From assembly GCA_006386115.1 (NCBI GenBank), contig VFIW01000002.1:186001-250000 (forward strand): a DNA stretch of 64,000 bases, given 5' to 3'. The notes below the pieces were generated by a model. It did no database searches, was not told the DNA's origin, and saw nothing but the letters and a program-made list of their open reading frames with translations. This document shows, one piece after another, positions 47,410-61,200 of this stretch. This DNA comes from Globisporangium splendens. Lineage: Eukaryota > Oomycota > Peronosporomycetes > Pythiales > Pythiaceae. Position numbers and translations under genes: made by a program. The number at the start of each line of letters is the position of its first letter. Position 1 is the stretch's first letter.

Positions 47410-47751
47410 ACGCATGCACACCTGGTAAGAGTGTCTATTTTTGATGGACACTAGGTAGCTTCTGTCTCGCTCGTCTGGACTCCACCGTGTCAGGGAGTTC
47501 TCGAGTCGTTGTGCGACGTTTTTAATCTACTTATCCCCCTCTCCGCATACAGCCTTGACCTACTTTGTTGCTGGCCATTGCGTGAATATGTCATTTCGTT
47601 CATTGCATCTACGCTGATACCGCATGAACGGACAAGCAAAAGCAAAGCAGCAGTAAGCGCATGGGTAAGTTAACAGGCATTTTTACTTTTTCCAATATCA
47701 ATAACGGACATCCTCCCATGCCGTAAGTACACTATCTACATCCTGGGCTTC
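47408..47751. other. Convergent 3' flanks
   Basis: Lies between two convergent genes (aminopeptidase copy 2 and histidine ammonia-lyase). It should hold both 3' UTRs and poly(A) signals. No other feature was recognised. Confidence 0.4.
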
Positions 47752-49545
47752 TTAGAGTCGATTCACGTGCAAGTTTGCCAAGTACGGGCTGACAACGTCC
47801 AGGATCTGGCCGCTGCGCACCAGCTCGATCACAGCGTCGATGTCAGGCTTCATGAAGCGGTCGTTCTCGAGTGGAGGCACGCGAGTGCGCACCAACGCGT
47901 GCAGAGCTTCGAGCGGTGCAGTCGTGCGAAGCGGACGGTGCAGATCGAGCGCCTGGCACGCAGCGAGGATCTCGATGGCCACGACCGTCTCAACGTGTTC
48001 CACGACTGTCAGCGCCTTGCGCGCAGCAAAGCCGCCCATGGACACGTGGTCTTCCTTGCCGCCACTGGTCGAGATCGAGTCGACCGATGAAGGGTGCGTG
48101 AGCACCTTGTTCTCGGAGACCAACGCCGCCGCCGTGCAGTGCGCGATCATGAAGCCCGAGTTCAGACCGCCTTCTTTCACCAAGAACGCTGGCAGGTTGC
48201 TCAACGACGGGTTCACCAGTCGCTCGATACGGCGCTCACTCACACTCGCAATTTCGTGGATCGCGATGGCCAGAAAGTCCAGCGCCTTGGCAGGGTACTC
48301 GCCGTGGAAGTTGCCGCCCGAGATGATGAAGCCGCCTCCACCGCGGTAAAACGTGTCCGTCGTGCGCTTCAGCCCAGACGCTTGATGGTCCTTTTGGTCT
48401 TGCACAACCTTATTCAAGCGCGCAATTTCCTTCTTCGCGTCATCGAGGTCGGTGATGTCTTCCACCTTCACAGGTGCAGCAGAGTCCTCGTCCGAGTCTG
48501 GGTGCGCGTTGAAATCCGTGGTCACGTCGGCGCTGCCGGTGAACACCATCGGGTTGTCCGTGGCACTGTTCATCTCGACGTTGATGATGTTCTTCACGAA
48601 CTGGATCGTGTCGTGGACGACGCCGTGGATCTGTGGCGCGCAACGAAGTGTGTAGGCATCTTGGACCTTGCCGACGTAGTTGTGGCTTCGAAAAAGCTCC
48701 GATGGCTCGTCAGCCTGCAAAAGCGTGCGGATGCGGTCGGCGACGAGGCGCTGGCCGACGTGAGGACGCGCTTCGTGGATGCGTGGGTGGAAAGCGTTCA
48801 CCGTGCCCATGAGCACTTCCAAGCTCAAGGAGACCGCGATATCGGCGCATCGAGCAGCATTCTCAGCGCGCACGACAGCCTCGGCGCCAATGCACGTAAT
48901 GAGCTGAGTGCCGTTGATCATCGCGAGACCTTCCTTTGCACCGAGTTGCACGGGGCGAAGTCCATTCTTCGCGAGCACGTGCGCGGCATCCGCGATCTCA
49001 AAGCGCGTGACGCCGTTCTCCACGATCTTGTCCCACATCTTGCCTTCGCCCATCATACCAAGCGCAAGGTGAGCCAGTGGCGCAAGGTCGCCCGAGGCAC
49101 CCACTGTTCCTTTCGCTGGCACGACCGACAGGCAGTCGTGGTTGAACGCATCGATCAGTTGCTTCAACGTCTCGACGCGGATGCCGCTGTGTCCCTTGGA
49201 GAGCACGTTGATACGCAGCGCTAGCAGCATTCGCGTCTGGCTCGGGGACAATGGCTCGCCCGTGCCCGACGAGTGGGAACGGATGAGGTTCTCTTGCAGC
49301 TCCGTGAGCTTGTCGGGACTGATGACGACGTTGGAGAAGAGCCCGAAGCCCGTGTTGATGCCGTACGCGACGCGCGTCGAGTCCTTGAGGATGTTGTCCA
49401 CGACCTTGCGGCCGTGCGCGACGCGCTCCCAGGCCTGCTCACTCAGCGCGATCTTGGTCTCGCCCTTCGAGAGCAGCACGAGGTCTTCGACGCAGAGCGA
49501 CACGCCGTCGAGCAGCAGTGGCGCGGGAGCTTGCAGAGCGGCCAT
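47752..49545 (-). CDS. hutH: Histidine ammonia-lyase with an internal insertion
   Basis: Single exon, 597 residues. The ATG at 49545 (ACCATGG) is chosen over an upstream ATG at 49668 because the extra 41 codons are CT-rich UTR-like sequence; a mitochondrial presequence there is possible. The catalytic MIO group forms from Ala150-Ser151-Gly152 in [14 protein letters not shown]. Other family motifs are [49 protein letters not shown] and HPSSVDS. The enzyme converts histidine to urocanate and ammonia, the first step of histidine catabolism. Between NPMVF and [10 protein letters not shown], where other HALs have only a few residues, there are about 70 extra residues (roughly 335-405): acidic, then a coiled-coil-like [20 protein letters not shown], then Gly-rich. 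It stays in frame with no splice signals. Confidence 0.93.
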   Translation of the reverse strand: MAALQAPAPLLLDGVSLCVEDLVLLSKGETKIALSEQAWERVAHGRKVVDNILKDSTRVAYGINTGFGLFSNVVISPDKLTELQENLIRSHSSGTGEPLSPSQTRMLLALRINVLSKGHSGIRVETLKQLIDAFNHDCLSVVPAKGTVGASGDLAPLAHLALGMMGEGKMWDKIVENGVTRFEIADAAHVLAKNGLRPVQLGAKEGLAMINGTQLITCIGAEAVVRAENAARCADIAVSLSLEVLMGTVNAFHPRIHEARPHVGQRLVADRIRTLLQADEPSELFRSHNYVGKVQDAYTLRCAPQIHGVVHDTIQFVKNIINVEMNSATDNPMVFTGSADVTTDFNAHPDSDEDSAAPVKVEDITDLDDAKKEIARLNKVVQDQKDHQASGLKRTTDTFYRGGGGFIISGGNFHGEYPAKALDFLAIAIHEIASVSERRIERLVNPSLSNLPAFLVKEGGLNSGFMIAHCTAAALVSENKVLTHPSSVDSISTSGGKEDHVSMGGFAARKALTVVEHVETVVAIEILAACQALDLHRPLRTTAPLEALHALVRTRVPPLENDRFMKPDIDAVIELVRSGQILDVVSPYLANLHVNRL

Positions 49546-50238
49546 GGTAGGTAGTGACTTGTGTGTGTGTGAGAGAGAGAGAGAGCGGAGTGTGTGCGCG
49601 CAGTGCTGCCGATTGGGGAGTGAGCGCCTGCAGCAGCCACGGAGCCGCAGCAGCGGATGGATCGCCATGTGCCGAGTGATTGGACTGCCAAGCGGTGCCG
49701 ATTGGACGTGTTTTTGCTTTGATGAGCTGCTCCAAAACGAGTTGACCCAGTGCGCGTCACTGAGTCCTAAGAATGCATAGCCTTTAATTTATTATGCATC
49801 TCGTATATGCCATACATATAACTTATTGAATGCAAGTATGCAGAAAGTATACTTATCCTTTGGTAATGCATATGTGATGAGAATGGATAAGTGCGCTGTC
49901 GGGAGAGAAAAAAGGGGACATTGAACTTGCCACAAACAGCCACTTTGCACTCTAATTAGTGTGCAAAATACCTATTATGGTGTGGTGTGCATCCTCGTAG
50001 AAGTGCGAGTGGACATTATTCGTTTTGCTGGGTGGAGGTGCAATTGCACGCAATGTGAATGGGATGGGGCGAGCGCGAGTCACATCACGCGGAGAAAGGT
50101 GGTTACAGTCCTCAGCGCCTGCCTGCACAGTAGCAATAGAACCAATAGACTCGCGCGTGTGTGTGTGTGTGCGTGCGTGCGCATGAGCGACATCCTGTAA
50201 GCTCACAAGGAAGACACGACTCGACTTATTATACAGAC
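49546..50238. other. Divergent intergenic region
   Basis: Holds the promoters of the minus-strand ammonia-lyase and the plus-strand PDZ gene. Short TG and CT runs occur near 49560-49590 and 50157-50170. No gene seen. Confidence 0.45.
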
Positions 50239-51698
50239 ATGGCGCAGCACGTGTCCCACCAGTCGCGCGGGTTCCCCTCACACGCCGCCGCCGAGCGCCG
50301 CGCGGCGACGAGACTCCGCACGGGTTCCACAGTGACGCCATACCAGCTGACGCCCATGACGCGCTTCCGCGGCGGCGCGCGCAGCTCGTTCTCGTCGACG
50401 TCGTCAGTGATCTCGGCCTGCTGCGACGACGAGGAACCAGGCGGCGAGAATGAACAGGAAGAGAACCTCGGCTACGACTACGAGGTGCGCGCTTTTGATT
50501 CCTTTATTAGAAACCACGTATTGCGGAGAGGAAGAAGGTTACTTATGACTTGTTTTTGTGTGGCAGGTGATGTTTACGGAGGAGAAATTGGGGCTAACGC
50601 TCAAGTGCCAGGACGAGTGGGCGGACGACGAGGAGCAGCAGCAACCGCGCACGGTCGTGAAGTCGGCGAATGGTGTCGCCCAAATCGCCAACCAGATACA
50701 CGTGTGCTTGACAGCAGCAGAAGATTTAATGCGGCAATGCCGGCAGGTCTTAATGCGCTCTCTTTGTGTGTGTATTGTATAGGAAGGAGATGTGCTGCTG
50801 TCGGTGAATGACGTGTCCGTGGTGAATCTGGAGTTTTCCGACGTGCTGTGTGTGCTGAAAGTGTCGACGCGGCCGATTCGCCTGCGGTTCCGAACGTCGT
50901 CACCACGGCGGCGGCTGAATGCGAGTATGTTTGCAGCGAGCACAAGTGACGAGCGCAGTCGACAGGTCGCGGGCGGAGCTCGCGTGATGCTGTCGCTGAA
51001 CGCGTTCCTGCTTCCGGAAGAGCCGCAAGAGGATGGTGGCGATGCGAACGACGATGGGGATAGCCACTATGCAGTGCAGTCCGAGAGCTTTGGAGACGCC
51101 GATAGTACGCGCACGACCGAAGACAGCTCCGTCATCACGGACATCACAGAGATCGAGTACAAAGCATCCCGGCATTCGTCATCCCGGTTTACGGCGTTCT
51201 TTCTGAGAAAGCCGTTTCGAAGAGCGGACGGATTCGACCACAATCGCGTCGAACTCCGGATGGGGATCGTCCCCGCAACCCCACGTTTAGAGATTTCAGC
51301 AGATTCGCCTTCCAAGGTACGAAACTTTGTGTGCTGTCGTTGTTATTGTTGGCTACCTAGATGATGACCGATGGGCTATGAAAATGATGGAGGCGGCAAT
51401 ACGCGTGTACTGGCGGGGTCATCCGAAGGCGCTGTTGTACCACGTGCAGTATTCTCGGGATCGGGCCATGAGAGTGTGGAAGAACTGGTCGGGTCGAGCG
51501 CGTCGCTCGAACGAGAACGAACTCGAGCTGTTCACAGTGCTCTTTGGTCTGGACTTCGCCAAGAGCTACGTCGTGCGGCTCCGCTTCGAGTTTGACAGCA
51601 CGTACAGTCCAGGCGAGTGGAGCATGCCGAGTCGCCCGCTGCTGACGCCCGAGATGGACGCGTATCGAGCGGCACAGGTCCGATCGCGACGTGGTTAA
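50239..51698 (+). CDS. PDZ plus FN3-like protein of unknown role
   Basis: The ATG at 50239 starts a disordered N-terminus (Arg/Ser-rich, then acidic EEPGGENEQEEN). Exon 2 (from about 50569) reads VMFTEEKLGLTLKCQDEWAD, with VVKSANGVAQIANQ; after a further intron, EGDVLLSVNDVSVVNLEFSD, LCVLKVSTRPIRLRF. Together these form a PDZ domain whose carboxylate-binding loop reads LGLTL instead of GLGF. A linker of about 130 residues follows, then a C-terminal exon with RVYWRGHPKALLYHVQYS and YVVRLRFEFDSTYSPGEWS, matching a fibronectin type III sandwich. The last join is uncertain: the donor after SADSPSK is clean, but the best in-phase acceptor is near 51391. PDZ domains bind C-terminal peptides. I do not recognise a named family. 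Confidence 0.6.
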
Positions 51699-52289
51699 AG
51701 ACACAAACGCATTTTGACGTCCATAGAAGCATTGAACTTATTGACATCCGACTCGGTTCCCATTTGTGGCTGTGTTGTGACATGGCGGAACGCTGCACCC
51801 ACGCAGTGTATTATCCATCGGTTAAACGATAGAAAACACTGTCAGTATCCTATTCTCAGTCGATATCGTCAAACAATAAACCCTACCCTCGCGCTGCTAA
51901 TCCCGCTTTTTATCTCTCTGATTGGTTTATTTCCTTTCAGCAACCACAATTCAACCAATCCGAGCACATCACGGGTGCTGAAGTTCGGAGGAAACTTGCG
52001 ACGTCTGCTCTGCTGCTGCTGCTGTGTGTGTCGCGTCGACTCGCACATGTAGGTAGGCTATTGGAAAATTATCGAACGACGAGTGCGGCAAGCGCCGAAT
52101 TCGCTGTTGCCCGCTCCTCCGTCTGCGTGTCCAGCGCCCCGCAGCACACTCCTTCATACAAAGAGAGAGAAACCGCGCCCGCGTGAGCGAGAACGGCCCC
52201 TGTGCGGCCGTGTGCGTGTGTGCGTCCCTTTCCTTCCTTTACAACTGCGCGACCGAGCGTTCGGCAGACCGATCACATAAGACGCCGCG
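51699..52289. other. Intergenic / promoter of VPS13-like gene
   Basis: Contains the 3' UTR of the PDZ gene and the upstream region of the VPS13-like gene, GC-rich near the start codon and with a short CTG run near 52010. No gene or RNA seen. Confidence 0.4.
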
Positions 52290-55200
52290 ATGTTAGAAGG
52301 ACCGCTCAAGTCGTGGATCTGCTACTTCCTGGACCAGTATGTCGACAGTGAGAGCGTGCAGGTGTCGGCGAAGCTGTGGAAGTCATCGGAGCGTTTAAAG
52401 TTGGAGAACCTGACGCTCAAGAAGAGCATCATCCCGTCGTGGCTGCCGTTCCGCTTGAAGACGGGCTTCATCGGCCAGTTTGAGGCCGATTTGCCGATCT
52501 CGGCGATCTTCGGGAACGCGTCCGCGAAGATCAAGTTTATCGACGTGTTGATCGTGCTCGCACCGCTACAGCATGACGAGGACGAGCAGCAGGAAGAGAT
52601 CGCGTCGCTGATCGAGCAGAAAATGCAGCACCTGGAGCAGGATTTGCTCGATCGTTGGAACGGACCGCAAGTGCCGGAATACACTGTGCCCCATGAAAGC
52701 GAGGGGTACTTTGGAACCGATGGGTGGATCGGGAGAACGATGACGAAGCTCATCGACAACCTGCAGATTGATATCCGGAATCTACACATTCGAATAGAGG
52801 GCTTCTGGTACCCCACGATGTCACTCCGAGATCCACACAGCAGCATCTCGAGAAGCTCGCAAACGAGCCCAGCGCGCGTGAATTCAGCAAAATTTGCGGC
52901 AGGCATCACGCTCGGTGCCCTCTCTGCAGTGACGACGCCCAGCAATTGGCGGATAGACGGCTTTGACGACGAAAAGGAAAAGCCGCCCGCGGAGAAAAAC
53001 CACCTCGTGTTTAAACTGATCAACGCGTTGGAGTTGTCAGCGTATGTGGATCCGCATGCGCTACATTTTATCCACTCGCGCGTGCACCCGAAGGTTCTGA
53101 GCTCGACACTTTCGAGACTAAAAGAAATGGGGGCTAAGACGGCCCGCTCCGACTGGTGGAACGCCGACGAAAGCCTGCACTCGCATCGATTTTTGATTGC
53201 ACCCATCGCAGTTTCGCTCAAGCTCACGATGAATACTGCCGCGCAACACACGCAGACTGACGACCCGAGATACAACGCAGTATTCCATTTGTCCAAGCTC
53301 TCGATGGCTTTAGATGAAGACCAACTGTCGGTGTTGAATCTAATTATTGACTCGTATAGCCGACATGAGCAGTGGCGAGTGATGGTGTCGGAGCAACTAA
53401 AGATAACAGAGCGGAATGCAGCCATTGAGTCGGAAAAGACAGTCCACATCGTCAAGGAGTATTTATTACTGTGGAAGCAGATCATGTCGATAAAGAAAGA
53501 TGACCTCGAGATGCTGAAAAAGAGCGAGGTGTGGAGTCGCGCGACATACATCGAGCAGCAATTCCCGTTTGAGCTGATCGTCTCTCTTCGAAATCAAGGT
53601 CACCTGGAAGATGTGAAAGCGTCGTCCGTACCGTTCGCGAGTTGGCTTCACGAAATGGGTGATGCAATGGGTATTCCGCTTCCAGAAATTAGCGTTGCCT
53701 TTCCGAAAGGACCGACTGGTCTCCTTTTTGATATCACAAAAGAGGGAGATGTCGTTGTGAAGCGGTGCGCAGAGAAAAGCGTGGCAGCGATGAAGGAAGC
53801 TGTCAAACCGGGCTTGCTGGTCATAAAAGTTGATGGGCAGCCTCTGCGATCGCAATTTCGATTCAAATCGGGACTGGATCTTCAGCTACGACTCGATTCC
53901 ATGGACGAAAAGGTGTTGACGTTCCGTCATCCGTTGGTGAAAACCCCAGAGGTTACTCCGGCTCACCTGGTGTCTCACGTGTCGCTGAGTGCAGACTCCC
54001 TTAATTTTCGGCTTGTGCGTGCATCGAAGAAGAAGGTGATTGCTGAAGTGGCACTCGATCATCCGAATGTTGTTATCAAAGGCTTTGGGCCAGATCTGTT
54101 CTCGTATCATCTGTACGAAATCGCTACTTTGGACTACTTCATCCAAAACATGGCATACGAAGATGGCAGTGGAAATTACTGTATAGCATCGAGCATCAGC
54201 AACCCGAATGATTTGGAATATCGCGATGGCGCAGAAGAATACTCTCACGCATCACTCAGGCTCGTGTTCAATTATCTTCATGATCAGCATCCGGACTCAA
54301 CCAAAGGTAAAGTTACCTCGTATGGCTCAAAGACATCGTTCTACTTGGGTGATTCGATTCTGGTGTTTGACGAACTGAAAATGACCAAGCTTCTGGAGGA
54401 ATGGAGCGGATTTTCGGATGGAATATCGACTCAGTATACCAGCTACGTCCATCCAAGCATCGGAACTGGTCTCAGTACAATCCCGTCAGCCTCCGAGTCG
54501 ACTTCGATATCGTCGCTAGCTCCGACTAGCTCAATGAACAACAGCCTGTCAGAAGACACATTGCCAACTGTGACGACTAGCAGCTACTCGTACGAGATTA
54601 AAATGGACAATCTTCAATTATTTATCAGTGCTACGAAGAAAGTAGAGCCACCAACTCCAGTGAAGAGCCAGCCATCTTATCGACTGCTATTGAAGCAATT
54701 AGTCAACAATGAGCCAACTGTTGCACCGGTGCAGCCAGACTGGGTCAAGGCAACACGAGCGATCGTAGTGGTGCAACGATTTATTCGTGGAGCTATCGTG
54801 AGAAAGCGCAAAATGGTTCGACTAGCACTGACGAAGAGTCGCTGGATGTACTACCAAGGAGACGAGATGATGGGTTGGCTGTTCACAAGGGATGACACGC
54901 TCGCTTTTCGTCGTTGGCGTCGATCATGGTGCCACCTCGATGAAGATTCCATTTTCTCAGTGCACGAGAATGGTTCTGGTGCTGAGCTCTTGGATGAGTT
55001 CAAAGTGGTGGGGTGCAAAGTGATCCTCTTGCCGAATGTGCGTGGAGGGCCGTACGCGGGCTGTGGTAAACGATGCAACATACTGGAGATCTGGTCAGGC
55101 GGCGGTGTTCTCTGCAAGGTTCTGAGCTCGACCAACCTGGATGAACTGCAGAAGTGGAAGGCGTGTATCGAAAACAGTGCACGGAATGGCACTAGACGAT

Positions 55201-58200
55201 CAATATTGGAAGAAGACGATATCGACGAGACGATTTACGGATCAATGTACGAAAACTCGGTGTATTTCGACGAGACTGGGAACGACAAGATGCATTACGA
55301 CGAAGAGAGCAGAATCGCTCGATTTTTCTCGCAGGATGTGGGACCCGAACAGCTTTTGCTTGGTGGTTTCTCGGATTCATACCATCCCTCGACGGGGCTC
55401 CATGAAGAAAAATCGTCCTGGATAACGCTCAGTGTGTCCGATTTAGTTGTTATGACGGACGTTCACCAAGTCTCGGAACCTGAAAAATCGGCTTTTCGTC
55501 TCTTTATTGGGGTCAAGAGTCTGAGCGCAGTAGATCATCGGAAAGAGAGCAATCATGGCTTGCTGCACATTGGCGACGAGTTTCTGAGTTTGAAGAACGG
55601 CATTTTAGCACCTGCGAAGCTTCGTTCCGATCGTCTGCAGCGTGATCAGTTCCTCTCGTTGAGTGTGTCTTACCGTGGTGCGAATACTTCTCCCGATTGT
55701 TTTGTGCTGAAGAAGGGGGTGCACGTAGACATGGACGTGTCCGGGTGGGTGATGCCTCTCAACTTGACGGAAATGGTTTTCGAGATCATCGATGTGCTGG
55801 ACATTCTGTGGACGGATCCATCTCAAACGACCTCTGAAGAATACCCTGTCGCAGCGAATCCAGCTCCATGGTATAAAGTCACTGAACTCTTCATTCACAT
55901 TCGAGCTCCTATGTTGGAGGCGTATGTGGAGGACTCGCACTGTGTTGCAAAGCTTTCCATCGAGAAGAGTTCATTCTCCTATCGAGCAGATCCGGGGATG
56001 GAAAATCTGAAGATTCGTCTTGGTCCGACCGCGCTGTTCGTCCTTACTGATGAAGTTGCACTTCGCCTTGCGCAAGTTGACAAGCTCTGGGTTGGTTATG
56101 ACCTTCGTCTTCACAAGATGACTGACAGCAACCATGAGTGCGCACTGTGCTCTGATGAATCCGGCAGACGACCAAATTGTCATCGGTCAGTCTCGATTTT
56201 TATCGGTCAAGTAAAACTGGAAGCAGATCGGCGGCTTGAGCTTCTCTTTGCGCTATTGGAAGCGCTGACACAGAGTGAAGAAGGCGGAGATGAATCCATG
56301 GAGAATCCCGGTGCCAAGTTCGAGGACAAGTTTGATGGTGAGGAAAAAGAAGGTACTCACTCTGCATCGCCAGCAGGGTATAATTCGACTCGCCTCACAC
56401 CATCTGACTTTTTACAAACCGAGCGAATGCAATCGATGCAGTTCAGTTTTAATGACGATATGATGGAACTGCGACCAATGTATTCGGGCTTTGGCCGAAC
56501 TTATGTGTCTCCTACGGGTCGGAGTCGAATATCTACGGCAACCTCAGCAGGATTGAACAACTTGACATCTCAAGAGAACGATAACAAGCCAAGACCAAGA
56601 TCTACAGCGTCGTCATTCATCCCGTTGCTGAACTACCAAACGTATTTCGCCATCTTAGAAGAAGTGGGGGAGAACCAGTTGCGTCAGCGAACACTTTTCC
56701 GAACTCGGATGCGCATTGGACGCATTCACGACAGGATGACCGTCTCGTGTTATTCCGTTGTGTTTGAAGTTATCAAGCGGAGCCTCTCGGTAGTTGCATT
56801 GGACACGTACATTCCTGTGATGAATTTTGCTCTCAGCGACATGAAGTTGCAGTGTATGACCCGGAGTGAGTTTGCTTTCGACTACGTGGTGGATGCCAGT
56901 CTGGAAATATCGGCCCGGTATTATAACACCGCGCTTGCTGATTGGGAACCGTTTATTGAGCCGTGGCGTGCGTATGCTAAGGTTAGAAGCGATGAAGGCG
57001 AGTCAGGGACTTCGATGGAGTTGAGCGCGATGCAACGACTGAATATCAATTTCACCGACGCGTTTGTACGGTTGCTGAGCAGCGTGGCGAAAAATCGACG
57101 AAGACAAGTAATGTATGTCGAGAAACGCACCCCAGCTGCAGTGGCAGCAGACGGAGAGGCAAAGAAGGAAGACGGTCGTGTGTGTGTGCTCAACAACTTG
57201 GGCGTTCCAATCCGGCTAGCGAACCTGAACACTTCCCGAGCTGGGACGCTTCATGTTGAGGTTCGTGACGGGTGGAACTTTCCAGGCTACTCCCGCTTTC
57301 ATGATGTCCGTGTAGATGTGATGCTGCTGCCGTGGTGGCACCCTCGCGAAGCGGCAAAACTGGAGAACCTCCGTCACAAGTTTTCGCTTCCGTATGGCGG
57401 AGCTCAATCGGGAGTCACACCAATTCTGCGAATCGATATTTTGTCAACAGACAAAGGCAAGCGCAATTTTGTTTTCGACCACGTCACGAACAAGTACGTT
57501 GAAGTCGATGAGGAAGCTGACGATGACGCCGAAGAGGATTGTACACCACTTTCGCAACCGCAGGTCTCGGGGCTAACGATGGGAAGAGAAGACAGCTCCG
57601 CAACGAAGGAGAAGTGGTTCTCAATTGGAACAGTAGAAATCAATTTGGCTGGAAGTGTCATGGGATCTCTCGGAACCAAGTTGAGTCGATGGTATCGTCT
57701 CCATGACGTTCGAGGCAACGCTACAGGAGAGATCTTTCTCGCGTTGGATTTTGTTCCAAACTCGAGGAGCGATAGTCATGGCAAGATTAACGAGCCGGAA
57801 CAGGTGAAGGACGGTCAGTTTCTCGTCTTTGATCCTCTGAAAATCATCACGACGAAAGATGCCAAGTCGAAGCTCTCCAAGAGACAGAAGCAAAACTCCA
57901 GCTCGAGCCAGAAAGACAATGCGATTTTGTCGGAAGGATTACGCGGGAGCTACATTCCTCCACTGGCGCTTGAAGTCATCATTGGTTCTACGCGAAGTAG
58001 CTTGCTATGCCCTCTTCGGAGAGCAGGAAAGTTTCTCATTCAAGGCGACAAGGTACTTGCGGAAGTGAAAGTCGCACAACGCGATGAATCTCGACGTGTG
58101 TTATTGCTGAGCTCCCCTGTCCAGCTGAAAAACGGTACGATATGCGGGATAAAGCCATCGCTGTGTGACGATTTTACTAATGATGTTTCTGCTCTCTATA

Positions 58201-61200
58201 GATACAAATATCGACATGGACTTTTGGACAGCGCGAACGGACTTGCAGGCTGGAGAGGTAAGAAGCTCTTATGTTGTTTCTGTCTTACCATTCACACAAT
58301 TTCTAATGCAATGCTATTTTTCAGAGCGGCATGCTGCCCAAATCCGACAAGGCCATGGTACTGATGACAGGAAACAAAATTTCGGTTCCTCTGAGCGCGA
58401 TGTTCGGTGATGAGAAACAATCTGTTATTATCAAAGTGGATGGCTGCAAACCGACAGTCATCGCTGATTTGGGGAAACTCGTGGCTGGTTCTTCGATCAT
58501 GACGCTTGAGCCTGAAGACGGATCTACCTCAGGGTATTGCTTCTATGTGAATATCGTGTCTTTCATGCGAAAAGTGTACCGCGAAGATTACCAAAATGTG
58601 ATCACTCGCGGAAATACGACTCAAGATGGCGAGCTGCAAACGTATGCAACGAAATACCAAATTTGCTTGCACTCGTGCCTCGTCTTTGAAAATACGCTGC
58701 CAATTCGAGTGCAATTCAAGGTTGTCGCTCAGAAAAGTGCGCTGCAAGCAGAGTCAGTTTTGCGAGCAGGGACGTTGTCACCTGGCGAAGAAGTCCACCT
58801 CCACGAATTTCAGAAGAGTGCTCAGCTGCTTCTTCGACTACCAGAGATGGATTCAATTTGGACGCGACCGATCAATCTCGGCGACTGTATCTTTCGAGAA
58901 GGTATGGATCGTTCCGTGAGGTCGATGCTTGGAGCAGCTGGCCATTGGGACCCGATCGTTGAATTCATCCCGTCTCTTCAAAGCTCTGACGTGATTTTCA
59001 AGAATGAGGAGGATACAGATTCCAAGAAGATTATTTCTCGATTGGATTTTACTGCAGCAGACGACGGAAGTCCACGTGTCGTCTTGTATTGCTCGCTATG
59101 GATCTACAATCAGTCACATGTGCAGACGATGCTGTTTCGATGTGCAGACGAAATCAGTCCGCATGTCCTGCATGCACCACAACTGGTACCCCAGCGACCT
59201 GTGCCTCGATTGATGGATTGCCCCGGTCAGGCGTTTGAAATGAGCACAATTATCGATCATGAAGTTTCTCGATGGTCTGAGAAAATCCACTCGACGGTTG
59301 TTGGTATCCAAGCTCCAATCGCGCTTAAATTCGGAAGCAAGTTGGGACCAAAGTCAAGAAACGAGATCGGCATCTCCATTCAACGACCAATGGGACAGTT
59401 TCATAGAACGACTCAAGTGGTGGTAACGTCGCGATTCGTGTTTGTGAACAAAACCAACTCAGCTTTCAAGGTATCGCAGAATGGGAGAGACAACGACCGA
59501 GTGGTTGAACTTCCTATGATGTCAAAGAGCGGGGAACCTACCGCATGTCATTTTGATTTCGATGCGTCTGCGAAAAATGCAAAGCGAGAGGTTTACATTC
59601 GGATGAATCATAGCGGCGCGGAGTGGAGTGGGCCGTTTTCAGTGGTTGAAGAGAAAGAATTTCCGCTAAAGCTGAAAGGAGCAGTGCCAAAGAAATGGGG
59701 TGATTCAAGCAGCGACGACTTTGAGCGTGACGGGTTTTCGCTGAGCGACGTCCACTTGCCTCGACTGAGGGTGCGCATTAGCACCGTTGGTGCGAGTATG
59801 GTGGTGACTTTGATGAAGGACGATCCACCAATGTACCTCATCTGCAACCAGTCAAGCTCCGATTTGTTGGTCAATCAAGTGTACTCGTCCGACGAGACGG
59901 TCATCATTCGAAGCATGGAGTATGTGCCGTTTGCGTGGGTGAAACCGGATGGAGCCAGGTAAGTGACCTCGAGCAAACATTTTCGACTAGAGAGCTTTAG
60001 GATGGGGTTCTCATCTTTCTTTTGTTGTTGCATAGACGAGTTTCGTGCCGCGCGGTTGCTCCTGGACAGCATCATTCATCTTCTCCTGTTTCGCGGGTCT
60101 ACGACTTCGCCAATCTGGATCGAGAAAAAAGGGCAGATGGACTGAAATTCTGGCTGTTTGGGGAGCAAATCAAGAACATATCTGCTGAGATCCTCGTGGA
60201 AAGATCATCTCGAGTGCTGGTGTTTCGTGATCTGTACCTGGACATACCGCCGAGTTACATTCTCGAGGTCAAAGTCATCGCTGCCCGTCTGAAAAATGAC
60301 ATCTCCTTGCGACAAGATGCTTTGGCTGAATTTCTCGTTGAAACGGACAACCAGTTGGTGAGTCCTTGCTTTATACGTGCTGTCCGTTGTCGGGAAAGCT
60401 TCCCAATTCTAACCTGTTTTTGTGATGTGCACAGCCGATTGCTATTGAGTCGAAGGAGGTCAAGACTGCTCATGTGTATCGGTTTGACTCCGACATAGAG
60501 TTTGAGTGCACTTCTCGCCCGAAAAAGCTCATGCTGAACTTTTACGAGAACCAGAGAGACGTGGTCACGAGGGAGTTGGCGGCATCGTCGATCGGAATCG
60601 ATGATGAGAACTTGTTCCATTGCAGTCAGCTGCACAACGATATGACCCTTCCACCAAGTCCAATGGACGGAGAGGATGCTGGTCCATTTGAGATGATGCG
60701 GACCCCATTGGGCTCTCCCACTGCACGAGAACAGGCAGTATCGGAAGGCGCATCGCTTCCCAGACACCGACGTTTTTACGAGAAGGATGATTCGTTTGTC
60801 GGCGAGCCATTGCATTTAAGTGACGCAGAACGGGTTAGTGTTTCTTCTTCAGAGACATCAGAAGCCGAAGAGCGTCGCGACGACATCTTGAAAGAGAGCT
60901 CAGGCTTTGTGGAGATCCGAATTCCAAGGAAGGCGTGGTCTCGTTTTGGCGTCGGAGCGAAACGATCGCTAGCGTGGTCCTACAATAATGGCGAGCAAGC
61001 AAAGCGATCTCTGGGACGAAGAGAAGGGCATTGGTGGGAGATGCGGCATCCAGAGACTGGCGAGATCGTGGGCGAAGTGCAGGTTGCGTTGAAGTTCCGA
61101 ACGTCCGAACGTGAGCACACGCATCCAACCAACATTTTCAATGTCGGGCTGTCGATTCCGAGTATTGGTGTGTCGTTTCTGCATAACGCGAATTCCAATA

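Noticed and set aside
49546..49668. 41-codon N-terminal extension of the histidine ammonia-lyase starting at ATG 49668
   Set aside because: CT/CA-run composition is UTR-like and the ATG at 49545 has a better context. An Arg-rich presequence cannot be fully excluded.
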